Shown piece by piece: positions 34,520 through 44,822 of a DNA stretch of 64,000 nucleotides. The first letter of the stretch is position 1. Each line of letters begins with the position of its first letter. Below the pieces are notes generated by a model. That model did no database searches and was not told where the DNA came from. It worked only from the letters and a program-made list of their open reading frames with translations. This DNA is from Vibrio tritonius. Lineage in GTDB: Bacteria > Pseudomonadota > Gammaproteobacteria > Enterobacterales > Vibrionaceae. The position numbers and the translations under genes are program-made. The stretch spans positions 248,001 to 312,000 of the forward strand of contig NZ_AP014636.1 in the NCBI RefSeq assembly GCF_001547935.1. Reading direction: 5' to 3'.

Positions 34520-35182
34520 ATGCAGCGGAATGTAAACTACTCTCCGAGAGTATGTCGGCTTATTGTGGCGTTAAGTATTGTATCCGCTACACCTTCTTTT
34601 GCGGCAAGCAGTTCTACCCAAGCTATTGATACTTACCCTTATGAGGTTCAATGGTCTCAATGCCAGTACAAAATAGAGAAAGAGCAACAGCCTCAGTGTT
34701 TCACTAAGTTAGTTGAAGATCTACACCAATTGCATAATCAATATCCAGACAATGCAGATATTCAGGCGCTATGGGGAATTAACATTGCTTCTTTGGCTGG
34801 GGTGTCGGGATTATCTAAGGCGTTAAAGTTAATCAGGCAATCAAAAGAGGTGATAGAACAAGCGCTTGAAATGGACCCAGACGCGTTGAACGGTGCACCT
34901 TATGTCACTTTGGGGGCGATGTACTATCGTGCACCCGGTTGGCCTTTGAGCTTTGGTGATGATGAGCAAGCTAAGCTACTTTTAGAGAAGAGCGTTGAGC
35001 GTAATCCTAATAACAGTTCAACATTGTACTTTTATGCCGATTATCTTGCGTCCCAAGGGGAGAAGAAAAAGGCCGTTGAGATATTGCAACGTGCTTTAAG
35101 TTTGCCAATCAATACTAAATATAAAATCGGCGATATAGGAAGGCGAGAGGACATCAAAGAATTGTTAGCGTCATTGCAGTGA
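34520..35182 (+). CDS. Exported TPR-repeat protein
   Basis: About 220 residues from the ATG at 34520 (MQRNVNYS), which leaves a compact signal peptide (VCRLIVALSIVSATPSFA). In-frame ATGs at 34463 and 34484 would give a longer front. The mature part has tetratricopeptide-like helices: CFTKLVEDLHQLHNQYPDNA, then EQALEMDPDALNGAPYVTLG, LLLEKSVERNPNNSSTLY and ADYLASQGEKKKAVEILQRAL. These usually bind partner proteins in the periplasm. It resembles TatT-like TRAP-associated proteins, but that is uncertain. A strong terminator follows. Confidence 0.7.
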   Translation: MQRNVNYSPRVCRLIVALSIVSATPSFAASSSTQAIDTYPYEVQWSQCQYKIEKEQQPQCFTKLVEDLHQLHNQYPDNADIQALWGINIASLAGVSGLSKALKLIRQSKEVIEQALEMDPDALNGAPYVTLGAMYYRAPGWPLSFGDDEQAKLLLEKSVERNPNNSSTLYFYADYLASQGEKKKAVEILQRALSLPINTKYKIGDIGRREDIKELLASLQ

Positions 35183-35223
35183 GTCGATAAAACCGGACTG
35201 TTTGAGCAAGATGATATTAATAG

Positions 35224-35252
35224 AAAAACGGGATCAACTGATCCCGTTTTTT
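35224..35252. terminator. Bidirectional terminator
   Basis: A 13-bp stem AAAAACGGGATCA / TGATCCCGTTTTT with a tiny AC centre, between the convergent TPR gene and the nucleotidase gene. Confidence 0.9.
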
Positions 35253-35260
35253 GCGAGTCA

Positions 35261-37294
35261 TTACAGGCTATCTTGACGAACGATGCGCTCATCTGTTGCT
35301 GTTGAATCCGCTATTGTGTCGCTAATGGTGTAAGGCGTGTCGGCATCTGGATAATTTGTCGCAAGGTATTCAGCGAAAGCATCCTGCTCGGTGCCTTCTG
35401 AAGCAAAATTAGCGAGGCCAGGATCCGAACCGTTCATATTATCTTTTAGGTACGTAGCGTTTGAGCATTGGCTATCAACCATCGTACAGGTAAATGGATA
35501 GCTATCACCCCCTTCAACCAAATAGCTGAGTGTCACCATTTTAAAAGTGCGTGACGAGTCACCTTGCAAGCTACCATTGCTTATCACAGTGTCATCGTAG
35601 CTACCGTCTCCATCTGTATCGACAGCCAGTGTTTGTACTCGAGATCCTGCGCTGAGTGTAGCATCAAACTCAAACTGCATACCGGCAATTTGTGGGAACT
35701 TACCGCCACCATAACCGCTGGCATCATCAGGATCGATCTCAGATACACTGTGTTCTATGAGCGTTTGCAATTCCGTTGCTGTGACGTCGACGATAGAGAG
35801 AGCGTTATTAAATGCGAGAGCCGATTGCAGGTCATACTGCGAAATATCTCCCGAAAGCTTGTTGGCTGCTGGGTAGGCTTGAGTTGGGTAATATTGAACG
35901 TCTGAAGCGCTCGTTGATCCCGCAGGAATTTCAGAATAACCGATTGCGGCCCGGATACCACCGCCATTTTTAAGTGAAATGACGACATTAGAATCAACTT
36001 GCTTGGCATACCATAAGTTTGCATCAGCAGTTAGGTTGCCTAAGTTCGTTTCTTCTGAGCGGACTTGAGATTTTATCCCATTTAAATACACACTCGAATG
36101 ACCAAGGATGTTACTTTCTGCGGCAAGTACCACATCATTGACTGCACTGACTATGGCATCAACGTCATCATTATTGGACCCATTAAGGTTGGCAACCATA
36201 TCATCATCACTAATATAAGTGCCACTTTCAGTAGGATTAATCGTGCTCGCTAATAAATCGCCTTCCTCATTAAATCCAACCACAAGGCGGCCTAAATATT
36301 TGTAATCGCCATCTACGTTTACAATAGCGATATCGTTATTGCCATCAGCACTTTTGTACATTAAGGGATAGGTATCTGCAGCGCTATCACCGTCCCATAG
36401 TCGATCATTTTCATCTGCTAATAGAGTATTTGAACCGCCGGCAACAATGATATCCACATCATTTAATAGTCCAGCAAGCTGTTTTTCAAACTTAATATTT
36501 TGCATATGCGCAAGTAAGATGACTTTATTAATTCCTGTTGCGGTCAGTGCGTCTACTTCTGTTTGGATAATCGCAGCAAGTTCTGTGGTTGAATCGTTTT
36601 CTGGTAATACCGTTGCATCATCAGTTGACGTAATATCATCGTTAGTTGGTGTAGTTGCACCAACAATTCCAATGCGTTCACCATTGACGACGATAATAGT
36701 GCTTGAGGTTAGGCTATTTGGGATGGTATTGGCATATTGGCCAGAGGAAACAACCAGCGGTGCACTATTACTGTCATTAGAGAACACCATATTACTGCTT
36801 AAATAAGGAAATTGTGCGCCAGGGTAGTCGTTATAATAACTTCCTGTTGCTGTGGCGGAATTTATGATTGAAACAAATTCGGCAATGCCGCCATCAAGAT
36901 CGTGGTTACCAACTGCGGATGCTTGTAACCCCATTGCATTGAGTATAGCTATATCGGCACGTCCAACGCCCGGAACACCTATACCACTGACGTTAGCCAT
37001 TGATTCATCTGCGGCAGCTTCGTAGCGAGAGCCTTGAATATAGTTATCTCCAGAGCTTAGAAACAAAGTATTTTCTGGATATTGTGCTGTGAGTGATAAA
37101 ACATTGCTCGCTAAGTTGCCAGCATTAGCAAGTGCTGTCGCATTAGAGCCATCCATGTCTGCTAGGTGAAGTAGTTGAAGTGTAAAAGCACTCTCATCAT
37201 CATTATCTTGACAAGCGGTTAACGGCATAATAATTACGCCCGCGATGATCAATGATGTAATTTTGTTTTTATTAAATCTCTTTACCAGTTCCAT
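35261..37294 (-). CDS. 5'-nucleotidase/metallophosphatase-family lipoprotein with altered metal motifs
   Basis: A 677-residue lipoprotein (start at 37294, MELVKRF, with GAGG upstream; upstream in-frame ATGs exist). The lipobox is LTAC, with the Cys near residue 28. The N-terminal calcineurin-type domain has LHLADMDG, SGDNYI, GNHDLDGG, LLAHMQN and VAGGSNTLL; the C-terminal nucleotidase domain has LGNLTADANLWYAK, KNGGGIRAAIGY and NNALSIVDVT. Compared with UshA, D-x-H is D-x-D and GHSH is GGSN, so metal binding must differ. Its role is probably extracellular phosphate scavenging from nucleotides or phosphodiesters, but the changes leave activity open. The chain is very rich in Asp/Asn/Thr/Ser, as in marine-salt secreted proteins. 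Confidence 0.8.
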   Translation of the reverse strand: MELVKRFNKNKITSLIIAGVIIMPLTACQDNDDESAFTLQLLHLADMDGSNATALANAGNLASNVLSLTAQYPENTLFLSSGDNYIQGSRYEAAADESMANVSGIGVPGVGRADIAILNAMGLQASAVGNHDLDGGIAEFVSIINSATATGSYYNDYPGAQFPYLSSNMVFSNDSNSAPLVVSSGQYANTIPNSLTSSTIIVVNGERIGIVGATTPTNDDITSTDDATVLPENDSTTELAAIIQTEVDALTATGINKVILLAHMQNIKFEKQLAGLLNDVDIIVAGGSNTLLADENDRLWDGDSAADTYPLMYKSADGNNDIAIVNVDGDYKYLGRLVVGFNEEGDLLASTINPTESGTYISDDDMVANLNGSNNDDVDAIVSAVNDVVLAAESNILGHSSVYLNGIKSQVRSEETNLGNLTADANLWYAKQVDSNVVISLKNGGGIRAAIGYSEIPAGSTSASDVQYYPTQAYPAANKLSGDISQYDLQSALAFNNALSIVDVTATELQTLIEHSVSEIDPDDASGYGGGKFPQIAGMQFEFDATLSAGSRVQTLAVDTDGDGSYDDTVISNGSLQGDSSRTFKMVTLSYLVEGGDSYPFTCTMVDSQCSNATYLKDNMNGSDPGLANFASEGTEQDAFAEYLATNYPDADTPYTISDTIADSTATDERIVRQDSL

Positions 37295-37893
37295 TGCTTT
37301 CCTCATTGCTTTCATGCGAAATAGTAGGTAATAGAGCATGCCGACGTTACGTGACTATTTTTTTACAGAATGGTGATCAGATTAAATTAATGTAAATTTC
37401 CTTTTTATTTCTTTGTGAATGCTTCACTTTTATTATTGGTATTTATCTAAAATGTAACTAATTGTTTCATTTTGTATTGTCAAATACCAAACCTTTTGGA
37501 AAGCAGGTCGCATATTTTTTATAGATTTCTTAATACGAACAGTAAATTTCAGGTCCGTTTAAGGGATGGGTTTATGTTAGTCATAGGTTATGATTTTTCT
37601 AATTGATTCAAATTTATGAGCAGTATTTCAATATCGTAACTGAAAATAGAATTTGAGAATGGAGTAGATATTAATTAAATAGTACTTCGTTCTAATTAAT
37701 TATATTTATATTTCACTATTGATTTATTTAATAGTAACTATTTATGTAACTTGGTGGTTGGTTCAAGTTATATTATTTATTTTCATTAAAGTGTCATGTG
37801 AGTGCTTTTAACTAATTCGATATCAAATACATGTTGTAATACTTTTTAAATTTATGCTTCGGCTCATTCACGATGTTTCACGTAGGAGAAAAC
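37295..37893. other. 599-bp A+T-rich intergenic region
   Basis: It lies between the divergent nucleotidase and NLP genes and is by far the most A+T-rich stretch here, with many ATTAATTAAAT-type runs. No gene or clear repeat is seen. It must hold both promoters, and its composition suggests H-NS-type silencing (inference). Confidence 0.5.
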
Positions 37894-38688
37894 ATGAAAT
37901 TAAGTACTACTGGTCTACTTTGCTCTTTGGCATTATCTGGACTTTCATTACCTGTTTATGCCCATAATTTTGCCAAACTTGATCAAGCGTTACCTAATAA
38001 TGTCGATGCTTCTTCAATCGCCCCTGTCTTCGATTTTGATACTGATGGATGTTTGCCTAGTGCGGGAATTAGCCGTTCTGGAGCAAGAAACGGTGGGCTA
38101 AAACCTACGGGTTCAATTACAGGTGGTTGTCGTAGCTCCAATTTTCTTGACCTTTCTAATACCTACCACCGTTATGCTTGTATTAACCAAGGTGGTGACC
38201 AATATTGTGCGCATTTCTACGCGCTCTACTTCCTGAAAGACCAAATCTTAGATGGCATTAAAAGTGGTCACCGTCACGATTGGGAAAATGTTGCAATTTG
38301 GACCAAAAATGGTTCCGTTACGCACGGAAGCTATAGTGCTCATGGTTCGTTAACCACTAAAACATTCTCTGAATTAGATAAAGAGGGTAATCACATTAAA
38401 TTTGTTTACCATAAAGATGGTGTATTGACTCATGCAATGCGCTTTGCGAAAAGCGGAGAAGGGGCAGAAAATAATTATGGTCGATTTGTAACGCCAGATA
38501 TTGTTAGCTGGTACACCATGTATGGCGATGGTGTATCTAATAGCGATTTACGTTATAAGCTCAATACCTACGATTATGGTAAGGCGAATGTGCCAATGAA
38601 AGACAGTAACTTCCTCACAAATATTAATGAGGGTAAACCAAACAATTACCCTACATTCACCGATAGCAGTATCACTTCTTCAAATTGA
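37894..38688 (+). CDS. Nep1-like (NLP/NPP1) secreted protein
   Basis: A 264-residue secreted protein of the necrosis- and ethylene-inducing family, best known from plant-attacking microbes, where it binds GIPC sphingolipids and breaks plasma membranes. The start at 37894 (MKLSTTG) has AGGAG seven bases upstream; a signal peptide ends at VYAHN. The hallmark heptapeptide GHRHDWE is intact, and the metal-site Asp/His/Glu lie within it. Four mature cysteines (DGCLP, GGCRS, YACIN, QYCAH) fit the type 2 pattern. It stands alone, with its own terminator, in an A+T-rich zone next to an exported nucleotidase lipoprotein. In a Vibrio the target could be algal, plant or animal membranes; this is open. 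Confidence 0.88.
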   Translation: MKLSTTGLLCSLALSGLSLPVYAHNFAKLDQALPNNVDASSIAPVFDFDTDGCLPSAGISRSGARNGGLKPTGSITGGCRSSNFLDLSNTYHRYACINQGGDQYCAHFYALYFLKDQILDGIKSGHRHDWENVAIWTKNGSVTHGSYSAHGSLTTKTFSELDKEGNHIKFVYHKDGVLTHAMRFAKSGEGAENNYGRFVTPDIVSWYTMYGDGVSNSDLRYKLNTYDYGKANVPMKDSNFLTNINEGKPNNYPTFTDSSITSSN

Positions 38689-38718
38689 TTTTGTGTAGCT
38701 AATGATACTTATTGTAAT

Positions 38719-38745
38719 GGGGCATAGAGATATGCCCTTTTTTAT
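38719..38745 (+). terminator. Terminator after the NLP gene
   Basis: A 7-bp GGGCATA / TATGCCC stem with a GAGA loop followed by TTTTTTATT. Confidence 0.85.
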
Positions 38746-38861
38746 TGAGTCATTCTATTGATTAATTCCATTGCTAAGTGCATTGATATTTTGTTTATTA
38801 TCATCAGAAATAAGGCGCTTTATAGTGGTGATAATCTTTACGCAATGGAGAAAGTATCATC

Positions 38862-39833
<972 letters not shown>

Positions 39834-39879
39834 TCATAACGAGACTTATTACTCACTGAGTGTCATATTCATCTATTTG

Positions 39880-39907
39880 AGAGTCGTCATACGCGACTCT
39901 TTTTTAT
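39880..39907 (+). terminator. Terminator after the aldo/keto reductase gene
   Basis: A 7-bp AGAGTCG / CGACTCT stem with a 7-base loop followed by TTTTTTATT. Confidence 0.85.
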
Positions 39908-40020
39908 TGTTCAATATTTTACTTTCGTCTGCACAAAAGTGGTAATTTTACGCTGAGCCTGACGCCCTTGATAAAAACGTCTATAAATAATAGTGATTGT
40001 TCTTTGAGGGTATTGCCGTC

Positions 40021-41982
40021 ATGAAAATTCGGACAAAATTGATCCTAACGTTTACGGTGGCTGTTTTAGCACCTGTCGCTATTTTAGCTGCTTATTCAAT
40101 AAATGAAGTGAGTAATACAGCTATAGAGCAATTTCAAAAATCCAGTGCGAAAGAAATCGTTCAAGTAGACAAAGCATTTAATATATTTTTTGGTGATGCC
40201 AAGAAAAACATCGATTATTTGTCGTCAATGCCTATTGCTCAAAATCCCTCAGGGGCCCCCAGTTTTGTCACTCAAGCGGATGTCGACCGCTTTTCAGGTT
40301 GGAATAGTGTAACAGGTACGGCTGGAGAGCTTTGGGCGAGTTTTGATCGGTTTGCTAAGGCGCAGAAAAATCTAGCTTATGTTTATACTGGGCGAGAAGA
40401 CGGCACTTACATTGAATGGCCGGGAAGTGTATTTAAAGCGCCTTTTGATCCTCGGGGAAGGCCTTGGTACCTAAAAGCCAAAGAGGCTGACGGTAAGACA
40501 GTGATGACCAATGCGTATTACTGGAAAGGGGATGATGCTACCTATATTGCGATTGCCAAGGCAATGAAAAATGGGCAGAACCAGATTACTGGCGTCATGA
40601 GTCTTGATGTATCGGTGAATGAACTTACCGAGATCGTCAAAAATATCACCATTGGTGACAAAGGTTTTATCGTTCTTATCGAAGATAATGAAAATATCTT
40701 GGTTGATCCACTTCAGCCTGACAACAATTTTAAGTCAATCACTGCCATTGATACGCCATTCTACAAGTTGCTCGCTTCCCATCCCAACGATCTATTTACG
40801 ATTAAACGTGGTGATACTGATTACTTTGGGCAGGTGGTGACTTCTAAATATTTGGGTTGGCGGTTCGTTGCTTTGGTACCAAAAGCGGAAGTTTATGCTG
40901 CCGCGGTAAAACAAAGTTATGCCACTTTTGCTATCGCCATTCCTTTGGTGATTCTGTTTATCGCGGTGGCTTCTTATGTCGCAAAGGTGCTTACTTCCCA
41001 AATCAGCCGAGTGGCAGAGGTGTTGCGCCAAATTTCCCAAGGTCATGGCGATTTAACGGTGAACTTGGATGTATCGACTAATGATGAAGTGGCGGATTTG
41101 TCCCTAGCATTCAATGGGTTTGTGTCTAAGTTAAATAGCTTGATTCGTGAGGTGGTGAGTTTAAGCTCCCAATTGAAGAGCATGGCGGATACTGCAGCCA
41201 GTAAAGCACATCAGTGGCAGTCTGATTCGGGTAGGCAGCTAGAGAAAGTAACCTTAGTTGCCGAGGCCATTAACGAGATGTCAAAAGCCACTGCTGAAAT
41301 TGCCTCCAATTCAGAACAAGCTGCGGTTGTGGCTGAGCAGGGCTCGACATCCTGTACTGAGGGTAAAACGGTTGTAGAATCAACCCGTAAGTCCATCGAA
41401 ACCTTGTCGAAAGAAGTAGAAACGACCAGCAATATCATAGGTAAATTAAATACCAACACCCAACAGATCACGACAATCTTGACCACGATTCAAGGCATTG
41501 CTGAGCAAACGAACCTGCTTGCACTTAACGCTGCGATTGAAGCAGCACGGGCAGGTGAGCATGGGCGTGGATTTGCGGTGGTGGCCGATGAAGTTCGTAA
41601 TTTGTCACAGAAGACGACCTCTTCGACAGAAGAGATCCAACAGATGATTCATGAGCTGCAACAAACCACGCAACAAGCGACATCGGTGATGGAAAACAGT
41701 CGAAGCATGACGGGGGATGCTGTAGAACAGGCCAATCTCGCTAGCGACAGTTTGATCAAGTTAGCGGGTTCCATTGATGAGATCAAAGGCACGTCTATTC
41801 AAATTGCCACTGCGACGGAAGAACAATCGTTTGTGTGTGATGACATTACTAAAAATACTCAACAAATCAATGAAATAGCTAACCAGTTAACGGAAGAGGC
41901 TAAAGGTCAGCTGAGTACGGCAGAAGAGTTTCGGGCCTTGGCGCTCAATATGCACGAATTGGTTGGGAAATTTAAGCTTTAA
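40021..41982 (+). CDS. Methyl-accepting chemotaxis protein with dCache sensor
   Basis: A 653-residue chemoreceptor. The start at 40021 (MKIRTKLI) has GAGGG upstream. The first transmembrane helix is residues 6-27; a large periplasmic double-Cache domain (residues about 30-290, with [15 protein letters not shown] and [18 protein letters not shown], the latter a usual ligand-pocket motif) binds small ligands such as amino acids. The second helix is [19 protein letters not shown], followed by HAMP and the signalling hairpin [20 protein letters not shown] with [17 protein letters not shown]. No CheR-tethering pentapeptide is seen at the C-terminus. It feeds the CheA/CheW arrays. Confidence 0.92.
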   Translation: MKIRTKLILTFTVAVLAPVAILAAYSINEVSNTAIEQFQKSSAKEIVQVDKAFNIFFGDAKKNIDYLSSMPIAQNPSGAPSFVTQADVDRFSGWNSVTGTAGELWASFDRFAKAQKNLAYVYTGREDGTYIEWPGSVFKAPFDPRGRPWYLKAKEADGKTVMTNAYYWKGDDATYIAIAKAMKNGQNQITGVMSLDVSVNELTEIVKNITIGDKGFIVLIEDNENILVDPLQPDNNFKSITAIDTPFYKLLASHPNDLFTIKRGDTDYFGQVVTSKYLGWRFVALVPKAEVYAAAVKQSYATFAIAIPLVILFIAVASYVAKVLTSQISRVAEVLRQISQGHGDLTVNLDVSTNDEVADLSLAFNGFVSKLNSLIREVVSLSSQLKSMADTAASKAHQWQSDSGRQLEKVTLVAEAINEMSKATAEIASNSEQAAVVAEQGSTSCTEGKTVVESTRKSIETLSKEVETTSNIIGKLNTNTQQITTILTTIQGIAEQTNLLALNAAIEAARAGEHGRGFAVVADEVRNLSQKTTSSTEEIQQMIHELQQTTQQATSVMENSRSMTGDAVEQANLASDSLIKLAGSIDEIKGTSIQIATATEEQSFVCDDITKNTQQINEIANQLTEEAKGQLSTAEEFRALALNMHELVGKFKL

Positions 41983-41988
41983 CGACGA

Positions 41989-42016
41989 GGGGCTACCATT
42001 TGGTAGCCCCTTGAGG
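41989..42016. terminator. Hairpin between chemoreceptor and DeoR genes
   Basis: A perfect 10-bp GGGGCTACCA / TGGTAGCCCC stem with a TT centre. The following T-run is weak on the plus strand. Confidence 0.65.
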
Positions 42017-42046
42017 TTATATCCATTTCAACACTGAATTGACTGC

Positions 42047-42829
42047 TTAGTGCTGTGCATTGTCACTAAGAACAATCAATTCCACGTCATGTTGTTCAAT
42101 TTGTTCAAGTAGATTTTGGGGCGGTTTTTTGTCGACGATTAGGCAATCAATATGCTCCCAGCCACAAGATTGATACATTAACTGGGTATTAAACTTAGTT
42201 GATGTGCTAATACAGATCACTTGAGTTGATTGTTCTGCCATGGCGAGCTTAAGCCGTGCATCCATCTCGCTATTGGTGGTAATACCCGCATCCGACAGTG
42301 CGCTGACGCCAATAAAGGCGCGATTGGTGCGATATTTTCGAATATGCTCAATGGTCATTTCGCCCAAAATAGTATGAGAATAATCATCAAATCCGCCGCC
42401 GAGTACGCATTTACGAATTTGCGTTTTGCTGATCAGTTCATTCACACACTCAAGAGAGTTGGTAATCACACTCGATTCCACATTGAGGTAACTGGCCAGC
42501 AAGCTATTGGTGGTGCCTGCGTCCAAGAAGACGATGTCATTTTTTTCAATAAGGGACGCGCCATATTCTGCCAGTTGTTGTTTGACTGGATCGGGTTCAT
42601 TGCGTTGAGAAAAGGAGAGATAGCTTTTGCTTTCATTGAGAATCGCGCCACCACGAATACGTAAGATTCCTGGCTGAGAACCCAGTTTTACTAGGTCGCG
42701 GCGTGCTGAATCATAAGAGATATTAAAGTGCTCACAGATAAACTCTAAAGTCACTTTGCCATGATTACGAATGTAGGTTGCTAGTTCAATTAAACGCTCG
42801 TCTTGGGTCATCTTATTCTTACTCATCAC
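42047..42829 (-). CDS. DeoR/GlpR-family repressor
   Basis: A 260-residue sugar-metabolism repressor. The N-terminal winged helix is ERLIELATYIRNHGKVTLEF and FNISYDSARRDLVKL; the C-terminal sugar-phosphate sensor domain has VFLDAGTTNSLLASYL (phosphate loop) and the later GGGFDDYSHTILG. It is divergent from an oxidoreductase gene, with repeated TTTGTAAGTG boxes between them (42855-42977). It probably represses that gene until a phosphorylated sugar derivative binds (inference). Confidence 0.87.
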   Translation of the reverse strand: MMSKNKMTQDERLIELATYIRNHGKVTLEFICEHFNISYDSARRDLVKLGSQPGILRIRGGAILNESKSYLSFSQRNEPDPVKQQLAEYGASLIEKNDIVFLDAGTTNSLLASYLNVESSVITNSLECVNELISKTQIRKCVLGGGFDDYSHTILGEMTIEHIRKYRTNRAFIGVSALSDAGITTNSEMDARLKLAMAEQSTQVICISTSTKFNTQLMYQSCGWEHIDCLIVDKKPPQNLLEQIEQHDVELIVLSDNAQH

Positions 42830-42854
42830 TTACTTTTGCCGATTATCATAAGGT

Positions 42855-42977
42855 TTTGTAAGTGATTGTGCACTATTTTTATCTTTATACTGGTTTGTAA
42901 GTGGTGTTGATAACTTACATTGACTTATGCCTTAATATGTTGGATATTGGCACTTAACGTATCCGTGAATGTAAGTG
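42855..42977. promoter_or_regulatory. Three direct and one inverted copies of a TGTAAGTG box
   Basis: TTTGTAAGTG at 42855-42864 and 42894-42903, AATGTAAGTG at 42968-42977, and the reverse form AACTTACATTG at 42912-42922. They lie between the divergent DeoR repressor and oxidoreductase genes, so they are likely repressor sites. Confidence 0.6.
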
Positions 42978-42990
42978 AAGGTAAGTTTTT

Positions 42991-43965
42991 ATGCGTATAG
43001 GTGTGGTAGGTGCAGGTAACATCGTCAACATGTGTTTGGATGCTTTGGCACAAATCGATGACGTAGTGTGTGAAGCGTTGTGCGTTCGCGAAGCGAGCAA
43101 AACCAAAGGACAACAGCTGTGTGATCAATATGCGATTAACAAACTCTATACCGATTACGCAAGCATGTTGACGGATAGCCAGATTGATTTTATCTACATC
43201 GGCATTCCTAATAACATGCACTTTGATTACGCCCTGCAGGCATTGAATGCCAATAAGCATGTGGTGTGCGAAAAGCCATTTACCACAACGGCGGAAGAGC
43301 TGACTATCTTGATGGATACGGCAAAACAAAAAGACTTGTTTTTGTTTGAAGCGATCACCAATATTCATTCACCGAACGTGAAGTTATTTAGAGAAAAGTT
43401 GCCACTGATTGGCGATATTAAATTGGTGCAAGGTAACTATTCACAGCTATCCAGCCGTTATGCCGCTTATTTGCAAGGGGAAGTCCACCCTGCGTTTGAC
43501 CCGAAAGCATCGGGCGGTGCGTTGTATGATATCAATATCTATAACATCCACTTGGCTTGCTTCATGTTAGGAGCACCCACCTCGATTCAATACACCTTTA
43601 ACCGCGGTTTCAATGGCATTGATATGTCGGGTGTGGTTGTGATGCAACACGAGAAAGCTATCTCGATGTGCGCTGGCGCGAAAGATTCTGATAGTGAAGG
43701 GCGTTTCGTGGTGCAGGGCGATAAAGGATACTTAGCTATCCAAGGTATACCGAATGTGGCGGCATCGTTTGAGCTTGGCTTAAAAGGTCAAGAGGTGCAG
43801 ACATTTAACTTAAACCATGCAGATAATCATATGGTTTATGAGTTCCAAGACTTTAATCAGATGTTTAAAGAGAACGACTTAGCGCAATGTTATCGTTATC
43901 TTGAACACTCTCTGGAAGTGATGAAAGTCTTGCAAGCTGGGCGAGATCAGGTTAATGCCCAATAA
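42991..43965 (+). CDS. Gfo/Idh/MocA-family oxidoreductase
   Basis: A 324-residue NAD(P)-dependent dehydrogenase of sugars or cyclitols. The Rossmann motif is VVGAGNIVNMCL, the family lysine is in CEKPFTT, and the acid-base His/Asp pair is in GGALYDINIYNIHLACFMLG. The substrate is likely a sugar derivative, since the divergent gene is a DeoR repressor. It ends 11 bases before a 33-bp fragment of the repeat found at 24925. Confidence 0.87.
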   Translation: MRIGVVGAGNIVNMCLDALAQIDDVVCEALCVREASKTKGQQLCDQYAINKLYTDYASMLTDSQIDFIYIGIPNNMHFDYALQALNANKHVVCEKPFTTTAEELTILMDTAKQKDLFLFEAITNIHSPNVKLFREKLPLIGDIKLVQGNYSQLSSRYAAYLQGEVHPAFDPKASGGALYDINIYNIHLACFMLGAPTSIQYTFNRGFNGIDMSGVVVMQHEKAISMCAGAKDSDSEGRFVVQGDKGYLAIQGIPNVAASFELGLKGQEVQTFNLNHADNHMVYEFQDFNQMFKENDLAQCYRYLEHSLEVMKVLQAGRDQVNAQ

Positions 43966-43976
43966 TCATAGTGGTT

Positions 43977-44009
43977 GCTGAAACCGCATCTTGAGGTTAC
44001 TTGGGTATA
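43977..44009. repeat. Solo 33-bp end of the MITE-like element
   Basis: The 33 bases here are exactly the reverse complement of 24925-24957 (ending TTACTTGGGTATA). No second end is nearby, so it is a remnant or an independently used end. Confidence 0.8.
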
Positions 44010-44010
44010 G

Positions 44011-44038
44011 AAAGCGGCACCTAATAAGGTGCCGCTTT
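44011..44038. terminator. Bidirectional terminator
   Basis: A perfect 12-bp AAAGCGGCACCT / AGGTGCCGCTTT stem with an AATA loop, between the convergent oxidoreductase and DsbA-like genes. Confidence 0.9.
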
Positions 44039-44042
44039 GTGC

Positions 44043-44666
44043 TTATTTCACCAGTGAATCCAAAAGCTGATGCCACTGCGCTTGTTTTCCATAGAATTGC
44101 TCATGGGGCAATTTAATGAACTGATTGTTGATATTGGCAATTAAGGTCGGGTAACCAGAGACAGACCAGTGTGCCATCAATTCATGGCTATCTATTATTT
44201 CTTGCTCAATGTGGTCGGCGCTCTCTTGCATTTTGCGTTGCCACTCTACCTCATTCAGCCCAAAGCGTTGCGCCAGTACAGCGAGGGTTGCTTCATCAGA
44301 CACCACCAAACCTTCTTGATAATGAGCGTTTTGAATGGCTTTGATCATTTTGTATGCCTCAATGCCCATCGATTGAGCGATCGAGATGGCGCGAATCGGT
44401 AAGTAAGAATCCAAAATGAAAGGCTGCTCGCTTTTTAGACGTTCGATGTAGGCTTCACCGAAAGATGCCCCTGTTAAAGCGGCGATGCGGGGATCCGCTT
44501 GCAGGACATGCTGCTTAAAGCCCTCGGTGAGCGCTTTTCTTTCGATCATGCCGCCAGGGTGATACACCAAGGTAAATTGTGGATGTTCGGCAATGGCCTG
44601 AATCAACGAGGTTGCGCCGTAACACCAGCCACACATAGGGTCATAAAAATAATGGACTTCATTCAT
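44043..44666 (-). CDS. DsbA/FrnE-like cytoplasmic thioredoxin-fold protein
   Basis: A 207-residue protein with the redox pair in YFYDPMCGWCYGA (CxxC) right at the N-terminus and no signal peptide, so it is cytosolic. The helical insert and the cis-Pro in VSGYPTLIANIN fit the DsbA/2-hydroxychromene-carboxylate isomerase family (COG3531 type). It may be an oxidoreductase or a glutathione-linked isomerase. A LysR gene is divergent from it, 156 bases away, and is its likely regulator. Confidence 0.82.
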   Translation of the reverse strand: MNEVHYFYDPMCGWCYGATSLIQAIAEHPQFTLVYHPGGMIERKALTEGFKQHVLQADPRIAALTGASFGEAYIERLKSEQPFILDSYLPIRAISIAQSMGIEAYKMIKAIQNAHYQEGLVVSDEATLAVLAQRFGLNEVEWQRKMQESADHIEQEIIDSHELMAHWSVSGYPTLIANINNQFIKLPHEQFYGKQAQWHQLLDSLVK

Positions 44667-44822
44667 CTTGTTCTCTCCTTCAGATCGATACGCTCGCAGT
44701 ATTGTGTTTTAGGCTTGGGAACCTGTTTTAGGTGCTGCGTTATGTCACTACTATAGAAAATTGATTCGCTCAGATAAATGCATCAATATAGACAATAGTG
44801 TTTCTTAAATCGTGCAAATAAG

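Noticed and set aside
37340..37870. Possible small gene or RNA in the A+T-rich gap before the NLP gene
   Set aside because: No frame with a ribosome site and no stable hairpin plus T-run was seen; the low G+C alone is not evidence.
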